From Chrysoperla carnea (Eukaryota; Arthropoda; Insecta; Neuroptera; Chrysopidae): a stretch of DNA of 64,000 nucleotides. The translations under genes and the position numbers were made by a program. Below are positions 11,153-22,420 of the stretch, one piece after another. Positions within the stretch are counted from its first letter, which is position 1, and every line of letters begins with the position of its first letter. The notes under the pieces are model-generated. The model was not told the DNA's origin and made no database searches. It was given only the letters and a program-made list of their open reading frames with translations. The DNA is taken from positions 71,452,520-71,516,519 of the forward strand of contig NC_058339.1 in NCBI RefSeq assembly GCF_905475395.1, given 5' to 3'.

Positions 11153-11874
11153 TGGCTTACAACACACCAAAATAATTACATCAAGGAAATATGTAACAAA
11201 TATTCAATTAAACTAATTTCATTTCCTAGACCTACCCCATTCAAAAAAAAAACTATTTAGTCCCAAAATATCGTAACACATATATTTTAGGGGTATCTAC
11301 GTACGTGGTATGTGTTTTAAATTATAATAATTACATTTTTAACTTCTATAAATAATAAAGGGTGAGTTATGATGTTTTTAATCACATTGTTGTACCATCT
11401 GTTCTGAATTATATAATTCTACTTCATAAAATTCGCATATAAAAATATATACAAAATACATCTGTACTCTATAAGTCTATATATATGAAATAATAGTGCC
11501 CTTCTGACTTAAATAAAAATCCTGAACAATAAAAAAAAAATTATACTGATGAAATAAAAATCAATGATCCTATTCTTCTATATTATATGGCATACACCTA
11601 CAGCAAGAACGGCGTTTGTGCAATATTTACAATTAACTAGATACGAAATATATAGGGTGGTTTTTGTATCACTAAAAAAAGTTATAGAAATTGAAATTTT
11701 AGAACTAAAATGGGGTAGGTCTATTTGTGTTACAATATTTTGGGACTAAATAGTTTTTTGTTTTTTTGGAATCGGGTAGGTCTAGGAAGTGAAATAAGTT
11801 TAATTGAATAATTGTTACATATGTAACAATCTTTGATGTAATTATTTTGGTGTGTTGAAAGCTAAATAAGCCAC
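11153..11874. mobile_element. Foldback-like element with arms of about 130 bp
   Basis: The left arm (about 11153-11280: GGCTTACAACACACC, AATAATTACATCAA, CCTAGACCTACCC, ACTATTTAGTCCCAAAATAT) is mirrored by the right arm (about 11727-11874: ATATTTTGGGACTAAATAGT, GGGTAGGTCTAGG, TTGATGTAATTATTTTGG, GGTGTGTTGAAAGC). About 450 bp of unique sequence lies between. The open frame at 11564-11749 lies across the right arm and is not supported as a gene. Confidence 0.75.
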
Positions 11875-11917
11875 AAGTTAACTGTAGTAATGAACATTAC
11901 TCCAGTTAACTTGTGGC
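11870..11917. repeat. 48-bp near-perfect palindrome
   Basis: GCCACAAGTTAACTG at 11870 is mirrored by CAGTTAACTTGTGGC ending at 11917, with AGTAATG/CATTACT nested inside and one mismatched pair; only AA lies unpaired at the centre. It joins the end of the foldback-like element to a SINE-like head. Confidence 0.85.
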
Positions 11918-11975
11918 TCAGCTAGTTAGAGCGTAACAAATTCCGTACGCAAAATGCCAAGGTAATGGAGAAACT
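11909..11975 (+). mobile_element. SINE-like tRNA head, degraded
   Basis: CTTGTGGCTCAGCTAGTTAG followed by AGCGTAACAAATTCCGTACGC matches the A-box half of family 1 SINEs (TAGTTCAGTTGGTTAAGGCG followed by TAACC in the 37.6 kb copy). No B box follows, so this is a fragment. Confidence 0.5.
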
Positions 11976-12195
11976 GAAATAATTACCGAAAACTTAGTCA
12001 TAGTTATTTAAGATACAAGTGGGTTAAGAGCATTAGTAGCATAAGCTTGCGAAACCAGTTAACACGAGTTAAGTAATCGCAAAAGTACGTAAATAATGCC
12101 TTATTATACGTAAAGGGTAATTATATTAGCGAATTTGGAGCTGTTGCTTTTGTAGAGATAATGAATTAAAAATATATATATATATATAATATAAT

Positions 12196-12493
12196 AATGG
12201 GGGTTTAACCTCCGTTTTTGCGACGCATGTCTAATCACGGAGGCCACCCACATCATTATTTGATAATCTTTATTAAATGTAATTTATTAAATTACAAGCA
12301 TATTTACAATTACATTTTTGATGTGGGTGGAGTCGGTTACTTCGTTCTTATCCAAGCTATGACAATGTGATCAATTCTGCACTCCCATTAATTATAAATT
12401 GTTCACACTGCCGCTGCCTGGATTCAAACCCGCAACCTAAGTCTAAATAGTCAAACGTTCTAAAACTAGCGCCTTAGACCGCTCGGCCATTTA

Positions 12494-12497
<4 letters not shown>
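12196..12497 (-). mobile_element. tRNA-derived SINE (family 2) with a class-II tRNA-like head
   Basis: Read on the minus strand from 12497, the head GCCTAAATGGCCGAGCGGTC then TAAGGCGCTAG resembles a Leu/Ser-type tRNA A box, and GCGGGTTTGAATCC is a good B box. About 200 bp of unrelated body follow. The body itself holds an inverted pair, CCACCCACATC (near 12245) and GATGTGGGTGG (near 12320). It is not a functional tRNA because the acceptor stem cannot be completed and the variable region is not tRNA-like. Confidence 0.7.

Positions 12498-12534
<37 letters not shown>
12498..12534. repeat. (AT)n microsatellite
   Basis: An uninterrupted run of about 18 AT units abuts the 5' end of the family 2 SINE. 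Confidence 0.95.
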
Positions 12535-12537
<3 letters not shown>

Positions 12538-12600
12538 AATTTTAACGATGGTCATTTTTGACATCAATTAGGTAGGATCGATGATTAGCTAATTCATTGA
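12535..12600 (+). repeat. Fragment of the GATGGTCATTTTTGACATC repeat family
   Basis: ACGATGGTCATTTTTGACAT followed by a TTAGGTAGGATC-like stretch is shared with about 28053-28085 and 51162-51195. Confidence 0.7.
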
Positions 12601-12619
12601 AAATTGAAATTGAAAAACA

Positions 12620-13030
12620 CATTTTTCCTTAAAGTTAAAGTAAACTTTTTTAATGAAAAATTGATAAAAAAACTTGTAAATTATATCCTTACTTTTCGTC
12701 TTATATTGAAGTTATAACAAAATTCACCATTAAAATTGGAAAAATATTTTTTTTTTAATTTGTGTCCCCACTGCCGTGCCTATACATCCTTAATTAGTCG
12801 GACACAACGGGTTTTTTTGTTTTCAATAATTTATTAGGCTTTTAACTCTTTTTATTTAAATAATTTTTTTTATTTCCACCGACTAGTTTTGGATAAATCT
12901 ATGAAAAACTATCATCCGTTTTCCCATAAGACTAATGTTGAACTCCGCTTAAAATTTTTAGAATTGATTTAGAGTTATACCAATTTTATATAAAAAAAAG
13001 TCAAGCCTTTTATCCCAAATTGCAAGGCGT
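12620..13030 (-). mobile_element. TTAA-family composite MITE, diverged fragment
   Basis: It carries the internal junction GTCCCCACTGCCGTGC / ACATCCTTAATTAGTCGG (TTAA at 12790-12793), followed by TTTCCACCGACTAGTTTTGG and CCCAAATTGC, as in the better copies at 21744-22420 and 42601-43084. Outer ends are degraded. Confidence 0.7.
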
Positions 13031-14126
13031 AATCAAATAATAAAAACTATAAAAATAACAAATAAGGGGAATGAACGCTGTTTGACTGAAAATCGAATTG
13101 TTAGAATTCGAAGGACTGTTTTCTGTTTTAGTTTGTAGTATGGAAAACCTCCCCAGAATCCTATGGTACGAAACTTACACGACCTATTTTACTATACTCT
13201 TGCGTTTTCATAGCATAAGGCAGAACCAAGGTAAGTGAATGAGTCACAATCTTTTTCTATTTTTGTGGCGTTTTCTACAGCAGTAGTGATGCTTTTACTA
13301 TCCCTTTTCCTCTTAGTGATTCAGTATGTTCTTTTCGAAACTTCGACCTTCTTATTCTTCTTCGGCCTATGTACTGGTAACCGTCTTGTCCGTGTAAAGT
13401 TTGTCATTCGAATCTCTCATAGAAAAGTATACTAACCAATAGAAGATTATTTATATAAAAATAAAATGATATTGTAAAATCGTGAAATATAGAAAATATT
13501 ATTTTATAGAGAATAGCCTTTTATAAAAAAACAGTAAAATTGCTACGATTTTATCGTCATATGAAAGTGTTCCAATTCGATAATCTTACGACTATGCAAT
13601 AAGCAGATGTTATACAAATAAACAAAGATACATGCATCGCATAAATAATAATGACAATACAATAATATATAAATCCATGGAAAAATCTACAAATAAAATT
13701 TATATGTACTAATATTTTTGATGACTACTAACAATCTACCACTGCCATATATTTTAATAAAAAGTCATCATTTTAAGAATGATGTTATTATGATGACGGT
13801 GGTGGGTGCATAGCCATCATCATCACCATCAGCTGCAGCAGCAGCAGAAGAGAAGAACATTCACGAAAAGTCACGAACATGACCTCAATAAGTATATCCA
13901 TACATTACAGATACAGACATTACACATTTTATTATTCAACTCTGCAATAATACATCTACATATGCTGATGCTGTGTTGAATGGCATACATGATATGCAAG
14001 AGTATCTTTCATATTGTTCTTTTTTTTTTTGCATTCAATATCTTTATTTCGAAATGTAAGCGAGTAATTATTTTGAAAGACTTTTTTTATTATATCCTAG
14101 AATCTTTCTTCTAAGATTTAATAGTG
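13031..14126. other. Gap, nothing recognised beyond simple sequence
   Basis: Trinucleotide-rich sequence (ATC and CAG runs) is seen at about 13816-13850. The plus-strand frame at 13235-13435 is hydrophobic but has no family motif and no neighbouring exon. Confidence 0.45.
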
Positions 14127-14161
14127 AAGACCATGCAAGTTTCTATAACTTGCATGGTCTT
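14127..14161. repeat. Perfect 15-bp-arm hairpin
   Basis: AAGACCATGCAAGTT, a five-base spacer TCTAT, then AACTTGCATGGTCTT. The stem is perfect but too short for a typical miRNA precursor. Confidence 0.85.
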
Positions 14162-14265
14162 AAGCCCAATATAGGAAGGTATTGTAGTAGGTCCGATTTT
14201 CAAAATCGAAATTTTCAACATATCTTTACGATTCAATTCATGGTTACTTTTCAAGGTCTAAGAGA

Positions 14266-14780
14266 CGACATAAGGTCGATCTTCACCTATCCGATACCTA
14301 GATGAGACATATTTTTTATTAAATTTTATTGATTTATAAACATGCCTATCATAGTTTTTCTATCGAAAAGTGTTCATGGATATTTTTAATTGAAATAATT
14401 TTTTTCCATGAACTGTTTTTTTCAGGCAAGTCTATGCCATTACTTTCGTAATTAAATTACCTTTCTTCGGATACCAATTTCGACTAGTTAACAGATCGGT
14501 GAAGTTACTTCATCAAGCATGAACAAGTAAGCTAATATAACAACACCGATCTTTTAACCAATCGAAATTGGTATCAGAAGAAAAATAATTGAATTGCGAA
14601 AATAATGGTATAGGCTTGTCTGAAAAAAAACCGTTCATGAAAAAAATAATTAAATTAATTAAATAGCCATGAACATTTTTCGATAGAAAAAATATGATAG
14701 TCATGTTTAAAAATCAATAAAATTTCATAAAAAATATGTCTCATGGTTATCAGATGGGTGAAGATCGACATTATACCTGT
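14266..14780. mobile_element. Imperfect palindromic (foldback-like) element of about 510 bp
   Basis: GGTCGATCTTCACC at about 14275 is mirrored by GGGTGAAGATCGACAT near 14756. In between, GAGACATATTTTTTATTAAA / TTTCATAAAAAATATGTCTC, GTTCATGGATATT / ATAGCCATGAAC and ATACCAATTTCGA / TCGAAATTGGTAT pair around a centre near 14520. The minus-strand frame at 14513-14704 lies wholly in the right arm and is a by-product. Confidence 0.75.
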
Positions 14781-17254
14781 CTCTACGATCATGCAATTAT
14801 GGCAAAATACCATTCACGCACGCAAGCAATTTCCAGCAATTGAAGTGCTATGTCCTTTTAAATTCAATGAAAAAATTACGTCCGACATACAAAATTATAT
14901 TTTCTCTGTTGTCTCCAAGTTCAAATCAAACTTCAAGATCTTATTATTTCAAAGCCGCAGCTTTATTGGAATACATAAGGTCTTCGTCAATACAAATTTT
15001 CGGCTTATTACAAACAAATACAAAATAATATCATGCTTGAGAAACTTTTCTGTATTTTTTCCGCCATCTTTCGTTAGAACTATCGAATTTTTCATTTCCA
15101 TTTTTATATTTTTGTAGCTCCGTATTTTATCTCGAATAAATAAATCAAATTTTAAATAAAATTTTCAAAAATAACAAAATAATTTTATTTGAATTTTTTT
15201 TTTTTTTTTTGGTTAGTATTTTTTACTAGAAATGACTTTGAGTAAAATTATTTGCAATTTACTTTTATACATAAATATATTTATTTTTTTTTTTTGCAAA
15301 ACATAATAATAACTGTATCGAATATGAACGACATGCATTATTCATGCATCAATGTCTCAGATAATAATAACAAGAACTACATACAGAATGTTCGAGAACA
15401 TAATGCAAATAATATGAACTCAATAAAAAGTAACTCAATAAAATTTATATAAATTCATAAATAATAGGGAATATTCATGTTTAAATTTGATTCAAATATT
15501 TTTCTTCCGTAACTTTATTGACTGGACATTTCAACTAAACCATTATTTTAGTAATTAATATCTTTTTAATTACTTAAAATTAATTAATAAAAGTACAAAT
15601 TCAGGGAGGACATTTAAAAATTTCTATAACGGAAATTCCAATTTTTATACAGACGTGACAGCATAGTACTGGCTTGTCAAATTTGTTGACATACTGTATA
15701 GTATTAATTACTTACATTTTATATGGTATTACATTGAGTTATATTATTCTACGGCTTTTTATTAGAAAACTTAATAATAACGAGTGTAAATTCTGTGTTG
15801 TAAATTCATTTTTTTTAGAGTGTAAATTATACATTGAACTGTCACCAATGGACAGATCACGTACTTATGCGTCATCAACAAAGAGCACCAAAATACTGCG
15901 TTTAAACATCTCCAAATTATAATGTAGTTTAAATATTTTTTTACACTTAATTACAGCATTTTTAAACAGTATTTATATTTTTTACTTTGTTATAACGGTG
16001 TAAACAATGAATTAAAAATATAAAAAAAATACATTAATATTCCCTATTTAGTTTTGAGACCAAAAAGTTTAGGGGCATAAAATAAATAACTCTTTATTTT
16101 TGAAAACAAAATTGATAGTCCATGATTAATCATTAGAACATTGAAAATATTTTAAAAAAAGTGTTAAACATAGAAAAAAATACCGAAATATATTGTATTT
16201 GGAATTTAGATTTTAATAAAACAAGATAATTTTTAATTTCTTTTTCTACATTTTGTAACTTGCAATCAAAACTTGCCGGATACAACAAGTTAACATAAAA
16301 CTAGAAATTAGTTTTCTTATTTTGATTAGCTTGATTGAATCTTTTGCACTATTTTCACGGACACTGTGTATAAACGTTTACATTACTTTGTAGATATGTG
16401 AAATATAAGTGCTATGCATTCGAATATTCATTGCATATAATAATAATAAAAATATAATAATATAACGTACAATATACATGAAGTGAAACAGTGCAATAAT
16501 ACTTTGTTACTTTAGTACCAATCTGTATAAAATTGTAATTGAGTTCGGTACAATCAATATAAAATTTGATCCATTGGTTTATCTATTCTTTATGTCCATG
16601 TATCGAAAATGTATTTATCCTAAGCATCAGCGCCAAATGGATGCAGAACATTGTTAATAAGACATTTTGTTTTCTCATTAAAAAAGTTAAAACTGTGATT
16701 TTTATTCTTTATTTGTTGATGTAAGAATGATGTACATGTTTTTACTTCTTTGATATTATTAAAGAGCTCTTTGAAACGGAAATATCCATTTTGTACATCT
16801 TTGAATCCATTTTGACTAATTTGTAAACATAGAAAGAAGTTATGCGATTTTTTCATCTATAAGGCTTTTAATTGAAGATAATCAGTTGGCCAATAAAAAC
16901 TGGTTACATATTACAATTTTGGTAAAAATTTAATACAGCGAGAAGATCATATCACTTTTAAAAAGAAATTACAAAGAAGTAACCATTTTTAAAAAGAAGT
17001 TACGAACGTCAAAGAACTGGATTTTTATGATTATCAGCCCCGAACACCATGAAACTTCAAAAAATATATAGTAATCTCCTTTTTGAAAAATTATATTGTA
17101 GCCTTCTTCGTGACTTCGGCACCACCAGAATTACTGAATTTTTATTGCATTAAAATCTCTTAGATTTTATCGTAGACTTATTTACTCTATGGAAGGTTAT
17201 TAGAAAATTTCAAATAAGAAAACATATAACTTAAAAATTCCCAAATTTAAAGAA
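14781..17254. other. AT-rich gap, no supported gene
   Basis: Open frames of 61-124 residues occur (for example 14743-15117, 15674-15922, 16620-16856 minus) but none shows a motif, splice-linked partner or repeat match. The 16620-16856 minus frame is the least random-looking and could be a protein relic; no family could be named. Confidence 0.4.
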
Positions 17255-17625
17255 ACCCCGACACAATATCAGGTCCGATCTATCCAACTGTGGCGTCGTA
17301 GCTCTTAAAATGTTGAATCAGTTTTGATTGGTTTTTTGTTTGAAAGGTGATTTGATAGAGAGTGTTGTTAGCTATGTTTCAAGAAAATCTGTTCAGCCGT
17401 TTAAAAATCATCGCCTCTTTTCTAGTTGTATTCTCATACGGAACTCCAAACTCGCATTTGAAATATACCTTAAAACAAAATCGATCAAATCACCTATCAA
17501 ACAAAATAAAATTCAAAATCGGTTCATCCGTTTAGGAACTACGATGCCACAAGCAAACCCGCAAATACGAATCGTTAATCTTACGGCCCCCCTCTTTGTT
17601 AATCGGGAGGTAAAAAGGAATACGG
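17255..17625. repeat. Dispersed repeat (family of 4986-5190), inverted pair
   Basis: A forward part (GGCGTCGTAGCTC, TTTGTTTGAAAGGTGATTTG, ATCATCGCCTC) is followed by a reverse part (AATCACCTATCAAACAAAA, TCATCCGTTTAGGAACTACG). The plus frame at 17328-17639 is a product of this repeat. Confidence 0.65.
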
Positions 17626-18334
17626 TTGTATATTTGTAGTTTCAAAAATCTAAAGAATTTCAATTTAATAATAAGTTAAATTTGCAATATTTTATTAACA
17701 CTTGAAAAACGTTTTCGCAGTTTTTGTAGTGATATAAATACATAGTATATCAGTAAGGGTATACCCTTTCCTATCGAAATAAGTCGTAAACATAAGTCAA
17801 ATAACATTAGAATTGATTTACAAACAAATTATTAATATTGATTAGGGATATTCGTAATTATATACCTTCCTAACAAAAAAAAAGGAAGAAATAATAAATC
17901 ATTGACCATATGCTGCTCTAAATTCAAGTACAAAATGTAAAATCTAAGCTATTGTTAAATATCATCAATTAACAATATCAGGTAACTGAACAGAAAAAAA
18001 ATGGAGGCTTTACAATGTCTATACAAAAAAAAAACTTATAGTAGGCAAACAATTTATTGACGATAGCAGACGGTCGACACACGACGATGGACGTTAACAA
18101 AATCTAGGTACCTAACGTGGATTATTAGTTTGTAAGTCCCAATACATATGATATATGTAACATGTGTAAACGTATTAAATATACACTTTTTCCAATAATT
18201 GGAACATATAAACAAATACAAGTAAAATGTAGGTACAAGACAATAAGTATGGAAGCTTAGGAAAGTAATATGTTATGTCATACAAGTTAAATTTACAAAA
18301 ATTAAAAAACCACGGACAAATGTACTGGTGCGTA
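17626..18334. other. AT-rich gap, nothing recognised
   Basis: No coding, RNA or repeat signal was recognised. Confidence 0.5.
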
Positions 18335-18580
18335 GCTACTTGAAAGATAGCTAAGAACACTCTCCATTAAATTATCTTTTTCCTTCTAGCCTTCTCCAAA
18401 TTGAACTGAATTGAAGATCATCGCCTCTATTTTAGCTGTTTCGGGTACGGAACCCTAAACACTCTTCATTAAATTACCTTTCAAACAAAACAAAAAAATC
18501 AAAATCGATTCGTCCGTTTAGTAGATACCGTGTCACACAGCGGTTAAACTTATAACATCCTTCTTTTTGTTTGGGGGTTA
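18335..18580 (-). repeat. Dispersed repeat (family of 4986-5190)
   Basis: The reverse complement gives GATGTTATAAGTTTAACCGC, a CTACTAAACGGACGAATCG-like core and GTTTGAAAGGTAATTTAATG, matching the plus-strand copy at 4986-5190. Confidence 0.7.
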
Positions 18581-20129
18581 AGAAATTCTATTTATGGTAG
18601 AAAATAACTAATGATTTTCCAACTGCTGATTAGACTTTCATTAAATGTAGTTAAGAACAATCCGACCTTTTTGAAATAATCTTATGCCCTCTCTTAACGA
18701 AAGGATAGCGTTATTCGCAAAACCACTAATTATATTGAGATATGAGTTTCGAGTTGAGTTTTCCAATGAAATTGAAAAATTCCAAAATACGCATAGCAGA
18801 AGACATCGCCACCCTTTATCCTCATCAGTTTCGATGGACATATTAAATACAGCACATAAATATCTATAACAAAAGTTTTATATATATGGCTAATTTATAA
18901 ACTACAGTGAAGATTGTTTTTGGCGACATCAAAGGACAATCGTTTCAGCAATAAAACAACAAATAAAGTATTACATCGAAAGTAAGTAACACTCTCTTCC
19001 CTCAAATATTTCTTCCGGAGCCACTTTTTCAAATGTTTACAATCTCCTCTTCATTTCCTTTTTAAATCAGTCCAACTCAGCATTTTTGAGCCATGAATAG
19101 ATTACACAATATCATATCAGAATGTTAGTCGATATGGTCATGTTCTGTGTAAGTGATTACTTAAACAAGGAATATACTTGGAAATTTCACAGGTCTGCGA
19201 TAATTACCCTCGGTATTACCTTCAAACAACTTCGGATGATATTATATTATACCACTAGTCGTATGGGGTGAGACATACTTATACCATAGTCTCCGTTTTA
19301 ATATCAAAAGTGGATTGGCTCATTGCTGGATATTACTTCATGAACTATTTGGAGTAATTTAGGAACACCAAGAAATTGACGTCAACGGATATCAAATCGG
19401 AGAGGTCGTCAAAGAAAGGTTAACTTAAATGAGATAATTTGCTCAAGGTAAGAGCTGGGAAATGACAGATAATCGCCTATGAGCCAATGTATTATAATGT
19501 CTGCAACGATTTTGCTTATAGAAGCCCTTTGAAGTGTGATAAAATCACTAGAACGATCTACTCCGACCATAATTGTCTTGTAATACCATAAGCAGGTACG
19601 TTCCTCCCTCGAGATTGACTTATCTTAAAATTACCACATTCAAGCCAAGAAGTAATGAGGGAACTTTTGTAAGATATTTCTCGGACAAGTTGCTTTACAT
19701 TTCACTATTTTATTGAATTAAGTAACTCGTTGCACAAGTAAAAATCACTATAATCAATATTTACTATAAACTTACGTATCACACAAAATGCATTTTACCT
19801 TCACATTGAAATCAAATGAATGGACGCATGGCAGAGTGGCAGTCGACTGTGAAGGCATTATTATTACTTCAAAATGAATCACATACTGTACCTAACCTTC
19901 TAATATTTGATATTTTACAAACGCAAAAGAATAAATAATATTTATTATAACAGTGGTAAATATTTTTTATAATTTTTTTAAAATAAAATTTTATCGAGGC
20001 TAAAAGTTACTATCAAGAATTTTTACTGATTAATATGTTTCTAGTTAGATCAGTCTTAGACTAAACATATATTTTATGATTCAGGATAATATCTTAAGAA
20101 GTACGCTACGACCGCAATTTTGTATCATA
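18581..20129. other. Gap, possibly an old degraded element at about 19000-19680
   Basis: Base composition at 19000-19680 is less extreme than around it, as in decayed coding sequence of a transposon, but six-frame reading by eye gave no recognisable domain. The rest is AT-rich with nothing recognised. Confidence 0.35.
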
Positions 20130-21360
20130 ATTCCGATTCGATCGATTTCCGGTATTATCTCGAGAATTATTCGCCCAATCGTTAAATGAAACCGATTGTT
20201 GTATTTTTTGGGTCAAAATAACCTTATATACAGAGTATTATCGAAATTGGGGACGATAAATTTGTATCGATTTTTTGCAATTTTTTCAAGGGGTACCCCT
20301 TAGAAAAATTCGAAAAAATCGTAAAAAATTATTTGTTTCGGAATTTGGTGAAACTCAGTTTATAAGGTAATTTTGACCCAAGAAATTCAAAAATCGAGTT
20401 TATTTGGCGATTGGCCAAGTAATTTTCGAAAAAAATGATATTTCGGATCGATTTCCGGTATTATCTCGAGAATTATTCGCCCAATCGTTAAATGAAACCG
20501 ATTTTTGTATTTTTTGGGTCAAAATTACCTTATATACAAAGTTTTATCGAAATTGGAGACGATAAATTTGTATCGATTTTTTGCAATTTTTTCAAGGGGT
20601 ACCCCTTAGAAAAATTCGAAAAAATCGTAAAAAATTATTTGTTTCGGAATTTGGTGAAACTCAGTTTATAAGGTAATTTTGACCCAAGAAATTCAAAAAT
20701 CGAGTTTATTTGGCGATTGGCCGAGTAATTTTCGAAAAAAATGATATTTCGGATCGATTTCCGGTATTATCTCGAGAATTATTCGCCCAATCGTTAAATG
20801 AAACCGATTTTTGTATTTTTTGGGTCAAAATTACCTTATATACAGAGTTTTATCGAAATTGGGGACGATAAATTTGTATCGATTTTTTGCAATTTTTTCA
20901 AGGGGTACCCCTTAGAAAAATTCGAAAAAATCGTAAAAAATTATTTGTTTCGGAATTTGGTGAAACTCAGTTTATAAGGTAATTTTGACCCAAGAAATTC
21001 AAAAATCGAGTTTATTTGGCGATTGGCCGAGTAATTTTCGAAAAAAATGATATTTCGGATCGATTTCCGGTATTATCTCGAGAATTATTCGCCCAATCGT
21101 TAAATGAAACCGATTTTTGTATTTTTTGGGTCAAAATTACCTTATATACAAAGTTTTATCGAAATTGGAGACGATAAATTTGTATCGATTTTTTGCAATT
21201 TTTTCAAGGGGTACCCCTTAGAAAAATTCGAAAAAATCGTAAAAAATTATTTGTTTCGGAATTTGATGAAACTCAGTTTATAAGGTAATTTTAAAGAAAA
21301 AAAATTATTTGGCCGAGTAATTTTCGAAAAAAACGATATTTCGGGTCGATTTCCGAGGTT
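20130..21360. repeat. Satellite array 2: 306-bp units with A-B-A-B alternation
   Basis: GGGGTACCCC starts at 20290, 20596, 20902 and 21208, exactly 306 apart. Units share a subfamily signature against array 1 (TTGGTGAAACTCAGTTTATA, AATTCAAAAATCGAG, TTATTCGCCCAATC). At one site successive units read ACAGAG...TTGGGGACG, ACAAAG...TTGGAGACG, ACAGAG...TTGGGGACG, ACAAAG...TTGGAGACG, so a 612-bp pair is being repeated. The last unit carries the same kind of deletion as array 1, joining AAATTATTT to GGCCGAGTAATTT at 21310/21311. Confidence 0.95.
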
Positions 21361-21743
21361 TGTAAATTGCTCACACAAAATGGTTAATATACCATATGAA
21401 AGTTAAGTGAGATTTTAGGATATTTTTGTACACATAAAAGTTTGTATCGTTGATGATGACAAAGTTTGATGATGAACAATTTTATCGTTTGCACTAATTA
21501 ATTGATTATCCGTTTAATATGTACTCGATTACATATTACATACACACGTACATACATAAAAGCATACATATACTCATCCTATTAAAGTGTTTAGGTACAC
21601 ATACGTACCATATAGTAAGTACTATTAAAAAAGACTGCATCACATGCCTTTGACTACACGGTCTTTAAAGATTAAAAAAATGATCAGTCATGGGGGACTC
21701 TTGATGGAAGTGAAAACTTAAAACTTAAGAATAACTGTGTTTT
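21361..21743. other. AT-rich gap, nothing recognised
   Basis: Nothing recognised apart from TACATA-type simple sequence. Confidence 0.5.
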
Positions 21744-22420
21744 TTAAGGTAGTACAAGCGCCAATGCAAATTTAGACTTGTGGTTGAAATTATTTGTACC
21801 TTATTTTCAATTTTGATGATGAATTTTGTTATAACTTCACGAATGTAGACGAAAAATAACAAAATTGTTCGATATCTGCTTTGGTTTTCAAAAAATCGAA
21901 AGCTTAATAATTAAATTAAATTTTAAATTTTCTTTCTTTTGAAAATTACTCCAGATATCGAAAAATTTTATTCTTATTTTTCGTCTTATATTGTCAAGTT
22001 ATATCATAATTCACCATCAAAATTGAAAATATAATTTTTTTTTATTTCTGTCCCCACTACCGTGCTCATACATCAATTAATTAGTTCGTCACCATTAATA
22101 AGTTGGGCACAACGGGCTTTTTTTGTTTTCCATAATTTATTAAGGTTTTAACTTTAATTTAAATAGCTTTTTTATTCATTTCCACCGACTTGTTGACTTG
22201 TTTTGGAGAAACCTATGAAAACATCTTATCCATCTATCATTTTCCCAAATGCTTTTAAATATGCCTACTTTTAAAGACAGTTATTTATTTAAATTATCGG
22301 GCAGTCTTCCCAAAATTTTCAGAATTTATTAAGACTTAGTCTTAGACTTATTTAATCTTAACTTCATATAAAAAAAACAGGCCGTTTACCAAAATTGCTC
22401 TGGCGCTCGTACATCCTTAA
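21744..22420 (-). mobile_element. TTAA-family composite MITE, best complete copy
   Basis: Flanked by TTAA at 21744-21747 and 22417-22420. Ends read GGTAGTACAAGCGCCAATGC and, reverse-complemented, GGATGTACGAGCGCCAGAGC. The first part (to about 22080) is itself a palindrome: TTTTGATGATGAATTTTGTT...GACGAAAAAT is mirrored by ATTTTTCGTCTTATATTG...CACCATCAAAA. An internal copy of the end motif (GTGCTCATACATC) separates this from the second part, which contains GGGCACAACGGGC and CCACCGACTTGTTG. No protein is encoded. Confidence 0.85.

Noticed and set aside
12400..12497. tRNA-Leu or tRNA-Ser gene
   Set aside because: A and B boxes are present, but acceptor and variable arms do not fold and a SINE body follows.
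13235..13435. 66-residue hydrophobic frame as a small membrane protein
   Set aside because: No family motif and composition typical of AT-rich non-coding DNA.
14127..14161. microRNA precursor
   Set aside because: The stem is only 15 bp and perfectly paired; typical insect precursors have longer imperfect stems. The 25098-25144 hairpin was rejected for the same reason.
14743..15117. 124-residue plus-strand frame
   Set aside because: It starts inside the palindromic element at 14266-14780 and has no motif; chance frame or repeat by-product.
16620..16856. 78-residue minus-strand frame with protein-like composition
   Set aside because: No recognisable domain, no adjacent exon and no repeat match; kept only as a remark in the gap entry.
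17328..17639. 103-residue plus-strand frame
   Set aside because: It lies entirely within a dispersed repeat that has broken copies elsewhere.
19000..19680. Decayed retrotransposon coding region
   Set aside because: Less extreme base composition suggested it, but no reverse transcriptase, integrase or transposase motif could be read in any frame.
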